A DNA stretch of 64,000 nucleotides from Microbacterium paraoxydans. Its GTDB lineage: Bacteria > Actinomycetota > Actinomycetes > Actinomycetales > Microbacteriaceae. A model generated the notes under the pieces. That model made no database searches and was not told where the DNA came from. It saw only the letters and a program-made list of their open reading frames with translations. Position numbers and translations under genes: made by a program. Shown here in pieces: positions 8,040 to 15,836 of this stretch (positions are counted from its first letter, which is position 1; every line of letters starts with the position of its first letter). Where the stretch lies: NCBI RefSeq assembly GCF_018224615.1, contig NZ_JAGTUK010000003.1, positions 730,339 to 794,338 of the forward strand, read 5' to 3'.

Positions 8040-8081
8040 CGACGAAGGGGACGGGAACTGCGGCTCCCGTCCCCTTCGTCG
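8040..8081. terminator. Strong bidirectional terminator, FAH gene / aspA
   Basis: A perfect 17-base-pair stem with an eight-base loop lies between two convergent genes. It is among the longest perfect hairpins in the window and lies almost against the aspA stop. Confidence 0.9.
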
Positions 8082-8090
8082 CACGGGGCG

Positions 8091-9551
8091 TCAGATCTGG
8101 ATGAGGTCGTCGGGCGTCACGATCGGAATCGCCGCCGTCACGGCCTCCAGCCCCGACAGACGGGCGGGCGACAGCTGCTTGGTCACCTCGTCGCGCGACA
8201 TGAGGCCGGCCTCGACCACCAGATCGGCGACGTTGCGGTTGGTCAGGAGTGCAGTCTTGGCGAGCGCCGCCGCGGCGGCGTAGCCGATGAACGGCGTGAG
8301 CGCGGTGATCACGCCGACGGACGCGCCCACCATCGCACCAAGGCGGTCACGGTTCGCGGTGATTCCCTCCACACAGTTCACCCGCAGTGTCCACATCGCC
8401 TGGCGCATCCAGGTGATGGACTGGAAGATCGAGTGCGCGATGACGGGCTCGAAGGCGTTGAGCTGCAGCTGACCGCCCTCGACCGCCATCGTCACGGTGG
8501 TGTCCGCGCCGACCACCGCGAACGCGACCTGGTTCACGACCTCGGGGATCACCGGGTTCACCTTGCCGGGCATGATGCTGGAACCGGCCTGACGCGCGGG
8601 GAGGTTGATCTCACCGAGACCCGCCTGCGGGCCCGAGGAGAGCAGACGCAGGTCGTTGCAGATCTTCGAGAGCTTGATGGCGTTGCGCTTGAGCGACGAG
8701 GAGAACGACATGAACGCGCCGGTGTCGCTCGTGGACTCCACCAGGTCGGTCGCCGTCTCCAGGTCGAGTCCGGTGATCTCGCGCAGGTGCTTGAGCACGG
8801 CGGGCGCGTAGTCCACGTGCGTGGTGATGCCCGTGCCGATCGCGGTGGCCCCCATGTTGATCTCGAACATGAGCGAGGCGTTCTCGGTGAGACGGCTGTG
8901 GTCCTCCCCCAGCGTCGTGGCGAAGCCGTGGAACTCCTGGCCCAGCGTCATCGGCACCGCGTCCTGCAGCTGCGTACGCCCGACCTTCAGGATGTCGTGG
9001 AACTCGCTCGCCTTGCCCAGGAACGCGATCCGCAGGGCGTCGAGCTCGTCGAGCAGCGACCGCAGCGTGAGCGACAGGCCGATTTTGACCGCCGTGGGGT
9101 ACACGTCGTTCGTCGACTGGCTGCGGTTGGTGTGGTCGATCGGCGAGAGGAAGGCGTAGTCGCCCTTCTCCCGACCGGCCATCTCGAGCGCGATGTTGGT
9201 GATGACCTCGTTCGCGTTCATGTTGGTCGAGGTGCCGGCACCGCCCTGGATCACGCCGACCGTGAACTGCTCATGGAACTCGCCGTCGATCACGCGCTGC
9301 GCCGCGCGGTCGATGAGGTCGGCCCGCTCGGCGTCGAGCACGCCGATCTCCTTGTTCGCCCGCGCGCTCGCCTGCTTGACCATCGCGAGCGCGATCACCA
9401 GGTCCGGATACACCGAGATCGGCCGCTTCGAGATCGGGAAGTTCGCGTCGGCGCGGGCGGTGTGGATCCCCCAGTAGGCGTCGACGGGGATCTCCATGCT
9501 CCCCAGCGAATCGGTCTCGGTACGTGTAAGTGCAGGCGCGGCAGAAGCCAT
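8091..9551 (-). CDS. aspA: Aspartate ammonia-lyase
   Basis: Homotetrameric lyase of 486 residues that deaminates L-aspartate to fumarate and ammonia. The superfamily signature GSSIMPGKVNP is present with the catalytic Ser, as are QSTNDVYPTAV and HTNRSQSTND for substrate binding. The N-terminal WGIHTARADANFPIS segment distinguishes aspartase from fumarase C, argininosuccinate lyase and the other relatives. The start ATG at 9549-9551 follows an AGGATG ribosome binding site. A possible -10 box (TAGACT) lies near 9601-9606 inside the end of the next gene, giving a short leader. Confidence 0.93.
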   Translation of the reverse strand: MASAAPALTRTETDSLGSMEIPVDAYWGIHTARADANFPISKRPISVYPDLVIALAMVKQASARANKEIGVLDAERADLIDRAAQRVIDGEFHEQFTVGVIQGGAGTSTNMNANEVITNIALEMAGREKGDYAFLSPIDHTNRSQSTNDVYPTAVKIGLSLTLRSLLDELDALRIAFLGKASEFHDILKVGRTQLQDAVPMTLGQEFHGFATTLGEDHSRLTENASLMFEINMGATAIGTGITTHVDYAPAVLKHLREITGLDLETATDLVESTSDTGAFMSFSSSLKRNAIKLSKICNDLRLLSSGPQAGLGEINLPARQAGSSIMPGKVNPVIPEVVNQVAFAVVGADTTVTMAVEGGQLQLNAFEPVIAHSIFQSITWMRQAMWTLRVNCVEGITANRDRLGAMVGASVGVITALTPFIGYAAAAALAKTALLTNRNVADLVVEAGLMSRDEVTKQLSPARLSGLEAVTAAIPIVTPDDLIQI

Positions 9552-9600
9552 GTCACATCCTCGTGGGTCGTGGCGAATCAGAAAAGTGGGGGATGCGACC

Positions 9601-9606
9601 AGTCTA
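9601..9606 (-). promoter_or_regulatory. Candidate aspA -10 box
   Basis: TAGACT on the minus strand about 50 bases before the aspA start, overlapping the 3' end of the phosphoesterase gene. No convincing -35 was recognised. Confidence 0.35.
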
Positions 9607-10533
9607 CGCCGGTCCGCGCGGCGGTTTCCGGGAGAACGCGTCGAGCCGCTGCTCCGGCGTCAGGGCGGCCATCCGCTCCAGCCACTCGGCGGAGAAGTAG
9701 TCTCCGGTAGGCGCGTCGACCACCGGGACCACGGTGTGGGTGATGGTGTCGGGGTACACATGAACCAGCTGGAACGACTGCGCCGCGTCCATGCCGTTCA
9801 CGTCGGGCGCCGGGAGAGCCACGTTCATGGTGTAGCACGTCGCCGAGGCCACGCTCACCGGCACGTCGGCGAACGAGCCGTGCGACGAGTAGTGCAGGTG
9901 CCCCGCGAGGATCCCGCGCACATCCGTGCCGCGGATCACCTCCGCGAGCTCGTCCTGATGCCGCAGCTCGAGGATGTCGAACAGCGGCAGGTGGCTGGGC
10001 AGCGGAGGGTGATGCATGGCCAGGAGCGTGCCGTGGGGCGCCGGCTCTGCGAGCAGCTCCGCGAGCCAGGCGAGCTGATCCGCGCCGAGGTCGCCGTGGT
10101 GCCACCCCGGGACGCTCGTGTCGAGCGCGATCAGCCGCAGACCGTCGAGGTCCCAGACCCCCGTGACCGGTTCCTCCGTGGGATCCCGGTCGAGCAGCTC
10201 CCGGCGCAGCGCGGGGCGTTCGTCGTGGTTGCCCGCGACCCAGACCACCGGAGCCCCCAGTTCGTCGGCGACCGGTTCGACCGCGTCCCGCAGCCGTCGG
10301 TAGGCGTCGGGCTCGCCGAGATCGGTGAGGTCGCCCGTGATCACGAGGGCCGCGGGCGCGGGGTGCACGGAGCGGATCGCCTCCAGCGTCCGACCGAACG
10401 ACGCCTGCACGTCGTAGGTGCCGCCCAGCCGCGCACCGCCTGCGAGGAAGTGCGGATCGCTCACGTGGATCAGGACGTGGGAGGCAGGCTCGTGCCGGCC
10501 GAAGACGTACGGGGTGCCGGGTGCCGCGGACAT
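9604..10533 (-). CDS. Calcineurin-type metallophosphoesterase, CpdA-like
   Basis: Dinuclear-metal phosphoesterase of 309 residues. All five metal motifs are present in order: SDPHF, GDLTD, GNHDE, MHHPP and GHLHY, matching the class III cyclic nucleotide phosphodiesterase branch (CpdA/Rv0805 type). The enzyme probably hydrolyses 3',5'-cAMP or another phosphodiester in the cytosol; the natural substrate cannot be told from sequence. The N-terminal MSAAPGTPYVFGRHEPASHVL is typical of actinobacterial members. The start lies exactly six bases after a TAGGCT box, so its mRNA is probably leaderless. Confidence 0.9.
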   Translation of the reverse strand: MSAAPGTPYVFGRHEPASHVLIHVSDPHFLAGGARLGGTYDVQASFGRTLEAIRSVHPAPAALVITGDLTDLGEPDAYRRLRDAVEPVADELGAPVVWVAGNHDERPALRRELLDRDPTEEPVTGVWDLDGLRLIALDTSVPGWHHGDLGADQLAWLAELLAEPAPHGTLLAMHHPPLPSHLPLFDILELRHQDELAEVIRGTDVRGILAGHLHYSSHGSFADVPVSVASATCYTMNVALPAPDVNGMDAAQSFQLVHVYPDTITHTVVPVVDAPTGDYFSAEWLERMAALTPEQRLDAFSRKPPRGPA

Positions 10534-10545
10534 GCCCTCAGCCTA
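10534..10545 (-). promoter_or_regulatory. -10 box of phosphoesterase gene
   Basis: TAGGCT (minus strand, 10540-10545) is separated by GAGGGC from the ATG at 10531-10533. Confidence 0.6.
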
Positions 10546-10592
10546 GAGTCCCGCGCCGAGGCCGTGCCCTGGCGCGCCAGGGCGGCCGCACA

Positions 10593-10928
10593 TCAATGGC
10601 CGATGACGATGAGCAGGATCCCGGCGATGACCGCCGCCCCGCACAGCACGAAGCAGCCGTACGCGCCCACGAGCGCGAGCGTCTTCTGCCCTTCCGTGAG
10701 CGGGCTCTTCTTGGCCGCTTTCGCCGCCTGCTTCGCCGCCCGCTTGAGCTCCTTCTCGGAGATCACCGTGATCGCGTCGGTGAACTCCGCGGGGCTCACC
10801 ACGGGAGCCCGGCCGCTGCGCACCAGGAGGCGCAGGCCCAGCGCGTAGAAGGTGACGATGGCCGCCGCGCCGAGGAGGGCGGCAGCGAAGACCTGGAAGA
10901 ACGCGAGCCAGTCGATCGTGACGCTCAT
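10593..10928 (-). CDS. Small membrane protein coupled to the phosphate transporter gene
   Basis: Protein of 111 residues with one hydrophobic segment at each end (about residues 7-35 and 86-108) and a lysine/alanine-rich charged loop between them. I do not recognise a family. Its ATG overlaps the stop of the PiT transporter gene as ATGA, so the two are co-translated. This suggests a partner of the transporter, or a remnant of the PhoU-like accessory proteins that often accompany PiT, though no PhoU resemblance is visible. Confidence 0.75.
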   Translation of the reverse strand: MSVTIDWLAFFQVFAAALLGAAAIVTFYALGLRLLVRSGRAPVVSPAEFTDAITVISEKELKRAAKQAAKAAKKSPLTEGQKTLALVGAYGCFVLCGAAVIAGILLIVIGH

Positions 10929-12334
10929 GCCGAGTCCCCGTTCCGCGTGACTTCCGCTTCCTCCGCGACGGGCACCGCCGGCGTGGACGTCTCGCCCGTG
11001 GCGGCGTGCACGCCGCCCGACTTCGCAGCCTTGGCACCCGCCTTGGCCTCCGCCTTCTTCTTGGCCTTGTCCTTCGCCTCGGCCTTCGCGCGGTCCTTCG
11101 CCTCGGCGCGCGCCTTGGCCTCCGCCTTCGCCCGCTCGATGCGCTGCTGGCGGCGCGTGGGGGGCGGGGTCTCCGGCAGCTCCACGGCGAGACCCGACTC
11201 CGCCACGTCGCTCATGGCGTTCGCGTGCGTGACCGCGTTGTGGCGCGACCGCAGGTACAGGCCCATGATGATGGCCACGGCGAGGATCGCGTCGATCGCA
11301 ACGCCCCACGTGCCCAGCCACACCACGAGCAGGGCCGCGAGGGCACCGACGCCACCGGCGGCCGGGAGCGTCAGCAGCCAGCCCACGCCGATGCGGCCGG
11401 CGGTGCGCCACCGCACGGTCGAGCCACGACGGCCGAGGCCGGAACCGATGACCGAACCGGAGGCGACCTGCGTGGTGGAGAGCGCGAAGCCCAGGGCGCT
11501 GGAGGCCAGAATCGTGGCGGCGGTCGAGCTCTCCGCCGAGAAGCCCTGCGCCGGCTTGACGTCGGTGAGCCCCTTGCCCAGCGTGCGGATGATCCGCCAT
11601 CCGCCCAGGTACGTGCCCAGCGCGATCGTGAAGGCACACGCCACGATGACCCACAGCTCGGGCTCGTGGTGCGCACCCGACTGCCAGCCGATCGTGATCA
11701 TCGCGAGGGTGATCACGCCCATGGTCTTCTGCGCGTCGTTGGTGCCGTGGGCGAGCGCCACCAGGGAGGACGTGAAGATCTGTCCCCACCGGAACCCGTC
11801 GCGGCCGTCGGGCTTGCCGTCGTAGCGGCGCGTGACCGAGTACGCGATCTTCGTCGCGACGAACGCGATGATGCCGGCGGTGATCGGAGCGATCAGTGCC
11901 GGGAGCACGATCTTGGACAGCACCGCGCCGAAGTCGATGCCACCGAGCCCGGCACCGACGAGAGTGGCGCCGATCAGACCGCCGAACAGAGCGTGCGACG
12001 AGCTCGAGGGCAGACCGAGCAGCCACGTGAGCATGTTCCAGGTGATGGCGCCGATCAGACCGGCGAAGATCAGCGAGAGGAACAGCTGCGCCCCCGCGGC
12101 GAGGATCGCGTCCTCCTGGATGATCCCGCCCGAGATGGTCTTCGACACCTCCGTGGAGAGGAAGGCGCCGACGAGGTTCAGCACGGCCGCCAGGAGCACC
12201 GCCGTCTTGGGCTTCAGAGCACCCGTCGCGATGGGTGTCGCCATCGCGTTGGCGGTGTCGTGAAAGCCGTTCGTGAAGTCGAAGAAGAGTGCCAGCGCGA
12301 TGACGAGCACAACAATGAGGGCTGCGGTTTCCAC
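10925..12334 (-). CDS. pit: PiT family inorganic phosphate transporter
   Basis: Low-affinity phosphate:proton symporter of the cytoplasmic membrane, 469 residues. Both PiT signature repeats are clear: DFTNGFHDTANAMA near residue 20 and ALAHGTNDAQKTMG near the middle. About ten helices follow the usual inverted duplication. The last 70 residues form a lysine/alanine/glutamate-rich cytosolic tail with strong coiled-coil character, longer than in most PiT proteins. The GTG at 12332-12334 gives the canonical METAALIVVLV start; the open frame continues upstream without conserved sequence. Three 11-base direct repeats resembling a PHO box lie about 60 bases upstream. Confidence 0.92.
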   Translation of the reverse strand: METAALIVVLVIALALFFDFTNGFHDTANAMATPIATGALKPKTAVLLAAVLNLVGAFLSTEVSKTISGGIIQEDAILAAGAQLFLSLIFAGLIGAITWNMLTWLLGLPSSSSHALFGGLIGATLVGAGLGGIDFGAVLSKIVLPALIAPITAGIIAFVATKIAYSVTRRYDGKPDGRDGFRWGQIFTSSLVALAHGTNDAQKTMGVITLAMITIGWQSGAHHEPELWVIVACAFTIALGTYLGGWRIIRTLGKGLTDVKPAQGFSAESSTAATILASSALGFALSTTQVASGSVIGSGLGRRGSTVRWRTAGRIGVGWLLTLPAAGGVGALAALLVVWLGTWGVAIDAILAVAIIMGLYLRSRHNAVTHANAMSDVAESGLAVELPETPPPTRRQQRIERAKAEAKARAEAKDRAKAEAKDKAKKKAEAKAGAKAAKSGGVHAATGETSTPAVPVAEEAEVTRNGDSA

Positions 12335-12393
12335 CGTTCGCTTTCGGTCTTGAGGAAAGGGAATGTCGACGGGATCGACGTGACGAACGAAGA

Positions 12394-12422
12394 GTTCACC
12401 GTGGGTTTGACTTCCGTTTACC
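12394..12422. promoter_or_regulatory. PHO-box-like triple direct repeat upstream of pit
   Basis: GTTCACC, GTTTGAC and GTTTACC are spaced exactly four bases apart (7-4-7-4-7). This matches the 11-base direct repeat units bound by the response regulator PhoP in Streptomyces. It lies in the pit/oligopeptidase intergenic region, closest to pit. The repeat is seen; PhoP control is inferred from the known site and from the function of pit. Confidence 0.65.
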
Positions 12423-12474
12423 GGCCCCGGTAAATCCTCCCACCGTCCCCCGTGCCGGTCAACTCGACCTGGGA

Positions 12475-12486
12475 TAGCGTGGAGCG
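12475..12486 (+). promoter_or_regulatory. -10 box of leaderless oligopeptidase gene
   Basis: TAGCGT at 12475-12480 is followed by six bases and the GTG start. Confidence 0.6.
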
Positions 12487-14586
12487 GTGACTGACGCCCC
12501 GATCGCCGCCCGCCGTCCCACATACCGCACGCACCACGGCGACACCGTGGAAGACCCCTACGAGTGGCTGCGCGAGAAGGACTCCCCCGAGGTCATCGCG
12601 CACCTGGAGGCGGAGAACGCCCACACCGACGCCGAGACGGCGCACCTCGCCGGGCTGCGCGAGACCCTGTTCCAGGAGATCAAGGGCCGCGTGCAGGAGA
12701 CCGACCTGTCGGTGCCGACGCGTCGCGGCGCCTGGTGGTACTACAGCCGCACGGAGGAGGGTGCGCAGTACGCGATCCACTGCCGCGCGGCGGCCGAGCC
12801 CGACGACTGGACTCCCCCGCGCCTCGAACCCGGCGTCCCTGTTCCCGGGGAGGTCGTGCTGCTCGACGGCAACGTCGAGGCCGAGGGGCACGAGTTCTTC
12901 TCGCTCGGCGCCTTCGACACCACCGACGACGCCAGCATGCTCCTCTGGTCCACCGATTTCGAAGGCGACGAGCTGTACACGGTCCGCGTGCGCGACCTGG
13001 TGACCGGACGCACGCTCGACGACGAGATCCCGAACACCGGCAGCGCGTTCTTCACCCCCGACGGCACGAGCGTGCTGTACACCACGCGTGACGACGCGTG
13101 GCGACCCGACACCCTGTGGCTGCACCGCCTGGGCACCCCCGTCGCGGACGACGTGCGGCTGTTCCACGAACCGGACGAGAAGTTCTGGCTCGGTGCGGGC
13201 ATCACCCGCAGCCGCAAGTACCTCGTGATCGCGGTCGGCTCCAGCATCACGAGCGAAGAGCGCCTGGTCGATCTCTCCGGCGACATCACCGCGGAGCCGC
13301 GGCTGGTGTGGCCGCGCCGCGAGGGCGTCGAGTACTCGCTGGAGCATGCCGTGGTGGACGGCGAGGACCGCTTGCTGATCCTCCACAACGACGGCGCTCT
13401 CGACTTCGAGCTCGTGTCGGTCGCGGCGGCGGATCCGCAGGGCGAGCGGCGGGTGATCCTCCCGCACGAGCCCGGACGGCGCCTGCTCGGCGTCGACGCG
13501 TTCCGTGACTTCGCGACCGTGGAGTATCGCAGCGAGGGCCTGGAGCGCGTGGGCCTGCTGGACTACGCGACCGATGCCGTCGAGGAGCTGCGCTTCGACG
13601 AGCCGCTCTACTCGGCCGGGGTGAGCGGTAACCCGGAGTGGCACGCGCCGTTCCTCCGCCTCGGTTACACCTCGTTCGTGACGCCGGGCACGGTGTACGA
13701 GCTCGACCTGGCCACGCGCGAGCTCGTGCTCCGCAAGCAGGTCGCGGTCCTGGGCGGCTACGACCCGGCCGACTACGGTCAGCGCCGCGAGTGGGCGACC
13801 GCCGAGGACGGCACCCGCGTGCCGATCTCGCTCGTCTGGAAGCGGTCGTTCGGCGAGCCGGGTGCGCAGGCACGCCCGGTGCACCTGTACGGCTACGGCT
13901 CGTACGAGCACTCGATCGACCCCGGCTTCTCCGTGGCGCGGCTGTCGGAGCTCGACCGCGGCGTGGTGTTCGCCGTCGCCCATGTGCGCGGCGGCGGCGA
14001 GATGGGACGGCAGTGGTACGAGGAAGGGAAGCTGCTGCACAAGCGCAACACCTTCACCGACTTCGTGGCGTGTGCGCGACACCTGGTCGCCGAAGGCACC
14101 ACGACGCCGGAACAGCTGGTCGCCGAGGGCGGCAGCGCGGGCGGGCTGCTCATGGGCGCGGTCGCGAACCTGGCTCCCGAGCTGTTCGCCGGCGTGCTGG
14201 CCGGAGTGCCGTTCGTCGACGCGCTGACCACGATCCTCGACCCCTCGCTCCCGCTCACCGTGATCGAGTGGGACGAGTGGGGCGATCCGCTGCACGACGC
14301 CGACGTGTACGCCTACATGAAGTCGTACGCGCCGTACGAGAACGTGCGCGAAGGCGTGCGCTACCCGCGGATCCTCGCCGTGACGTCCCTCAACGACACG
14401 CGCGTGCTGTACGTCGAGCCGGCGAAGTGGGTGGCGCGGTTGCGCGAAGCCGGGGCGACCGACGTACTGCTCAAGTGCGAGATGGTCGCCGGTCACGGTG
14501 GCGTGAGCGGGCGCTACAACTCTTGGCGCGAACGTGCGTTCGAGCTCGCATGGCTGCTCGACACGCTCGGACTCGCCGAGGCGTGA
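12487..14586 (+). CDS. S9 family peptidase, oligopeptidase B-like
   Basis: Cytosolic serine peptidase of 699 residues with an N-terminal seven-bladed beta-propeller (about residues 70-400) and a C-terminal alpha/beta hydrolase domain. The nucleophile lies in EGGSAGGLLMG (about residue 553), followed by Asp in LNDTRV and His in GHGGVSGR, giving the Ser-Asp-His triad. The N-terminal HGDTVEDPYEWLRE motif is typical of prolyl oligopeptidase and protease II. The overall length and GGSAGG favour oligopeptidase B (PtrB), which cuts after basic residues in short peptides. The gene converges with pfkA across only 13 bases. Confidence 0.92.
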   Translation: MTDAPIAARRPTYRTHHGDTVEDPYEWLREKDSPEVIAHLEAENAHTDAETAHLAGLRETLFQEIKGRVQETDLSVPTRRGAWWYYSRTEEGAQYAIHCRAAAEPDDWTPPRLEPGVPVPGEVVLLDGNVEAEGHEFFSLGAFDTTDDASMLLWSTDFEGDELYTVRVRDLVTGRTLDDEIPNTGSAFFTPDGTSVLYTTRDDAWRPDTLWLHRLGTPVADDVRLFHEPDEKFWLGAGITRSRKYLVIAVGSSITSEERLVDLSGDITAEPRLVWPRREGVEYSLEHAVVDGEDRLLILHNDGALDFELVSVAAADPQGERRVILPHEPGRRLLGVDAFRDFATVEYRSEGLERVGLLDYATDAVEELRFDEPLYSAGVSGNPEWHAPFLRLGYTSFVTPGTVYELDLATRELVLRKQVAVLGGYDPADYGQRREWATAEDGTRVPISLVWKRSFGEPGAQARPVHLYGYGSYEHSIDPGFSVARLSELDRGVVFAVAHVRGGGEMGRQWYEEGKLLHKRNTFTDFVACARHLVAEGTTTPEQLVAEGGSAGGLLMGAVANLAPELFAGVLAGVPFVDALTTILDPSLPLTVIEWDEWGDPLHDADVYAYMKSYAPYENVREGVRYPRILAVTSLNDTRVLYVEPAKWVARLREAGATDVLLKCEMVAGHGGVSGRYNSWRERAFELAWLLDTLGLAEA

Positions 14587-14599
14587 GACGCGGGGACGC

Positions 14600-15628
14600 T
14601 CAGCCGAACAGCGCGGCGGCCTCGTCGTAGCGGTAGCGCGGCACCGTGTTCAGCTCGCCCAGCGCATCCGCGAACGGCACGCGCACGATGTCGGTGCCCT
14701 GCATCGCGACCATCTGACCCCAGGCGCCGTCGACGATGGCGTCGGCGGCATGCAGGCCGAGCCGGGTGGCGAGCACACGGTCGAACGCCGAGGGCGAGCC
14801 TCCGCGCTGGATGTGACCGAGGATCGTGGCGCGCGTCTCGATACCGGTGATGCGCTCGATCTCCGGAGCGAGCAGGTCGCCGATCCCACCGAGCCGGGGC
14901 CGGTTGAACGCGTCGAGGCCCTTGTCGCTGTAGGCCTCCTCCATGCCCGTGAGCGTGAAGCCCTCCGACACGACGACCAGCGGCGCGCGACCGCGGTCGT
15001 GTGCGCGCGTCACCAGCTCCGTGATCTCCTCGAGCGACATCGGCACCTCGGGGATGCAGATGACGTGCGCGCCCGCGGCCATTCCCGCGTGCAGCGCGAT
15101 CCAGCCGACGTGACGGCCCATGACCTCGGCGACCATGCAGCGCTGGTGCGAGTCACCCGTCGTGCGCAGTCGATCCATCGCATCGGTGGCGATGTTGACC
15201 GCGGTGTCGAAACCGAACGAGTAGTCGGTGGCGCGCAGGTCGTTGTCGATCGTCTTCGGCACACCGAGCACCTTGATGCCGTCCTTGGAGAGACGGTCGG
15301 CCGCGGCGAGCGTGCCCTCGCCGCCGATCGCCACGATGCCGTCGATCTTGTGGCCGTAGAGCGTCTTCGCGATGTTCTCCGCGCCGCCCCGCTCGCCCTC
15401 GTAGGGGTTCGTCCGGCTGGTGCCGAGGATCGTGCCGCCGACCTTCGACAGGCCCTTCACCTCGTGCCGGGTGAGCGGCATGAAGTCGCCCTCGACGACC
15501 CCGCGCCAGCCGTCGCGGATGCCGACGAACTCCAGGTCGTAGGTGGTCGTGCCCTTGAGCACGATGCCGCGGATGACCGCGTTGAGTCCGGGGCAGTCGC
15601 CGCCGCTCGTCAGGATGCCGATCTTCAT
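14600..15628 (-). CDS. pfkA: 6-phosphofructokinase
   Basis: Group III phosphofructokinase of 342 residues phosphorylating fructose 6-phosphate in glycolysis. The phosphoryl-donor loop reads GGEGT (residues 102-106) and the catalytic loop PKTIDND (124-130). Gly105 at the position that is Asp in pyrophosphate-dependent enzymes predicts ATP use, while Lys125 is the residue otherwise seen in pyrophosphate enzymes; this combination is known in Streptomyces ATP-PFK. The ATG at 15626-15628 gives the canonical MKIGILTSGGDCPG start; the upstream open frame is not conserved. A GAAGG ribosome binding site lies eight bases before it. Confidence 0.94.
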   Translation of the reverse strand: MKIGILTSGGDCPGLNAVIRGIVLKGTTTYDLEFVGIRDGWRGVVEGDFMPLTRHEVKGLSKVGGTILGTSRTNPYEGERGGAENIAKTLYGHKIDGIVAIGGEGTLAAADRLSKDGIKVLGVPKTIDNDLRATDYSFGFDTAVNIATDAMDRLRTTGDSHQRCMVAEVMGRHVGWIALHAGMAAGAHVICIPEVPMSLEEITELVTRAHDRGRAPLVVVSEGFTLTGMEEAYSDKGLDAFNRPRLGGIGDLLAPEIERITGIETRATILGHIQRGGSPSAFDRVLATRLGLHAADAIVDGAWGQMVAMQGTDIVRVPFADALGELNTVPRYRYDEAAALFG

Positions 15629-15816
15629 GCTGCTGCCTTCGGAGGTTCGAGTGATGGGAGGGGTGAGGCGACAGTGCCTGCGATCGACCCTAGCGGCACG
15701 TCGCCCTCCGCCGCCATTCGGACCCGACGAAAACCGGCGATCTTGACAGCACGAGTCCACGGAATCGGGGAACTTGGCGCTGATGCCCCAGATCGGACCG
15801 ATTTGAGCGTTAAGAA

Positions 15817-15834
15817 CCCCGCTTCTTGGCGGGG
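15817..15834 (-). terminator. Terminator of SNF2 helicase gene
   Basis: CCCCGC/GCGGGG stem with a six-base loop, followed on the minus strand by TTCTTAA, directly after the helicase stop. The remaining ~185 bases up to pfkA hold its promoter region, in which I recognised no clear box. Confidence 0.8.
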
Positions 15835-15836
15835 CC

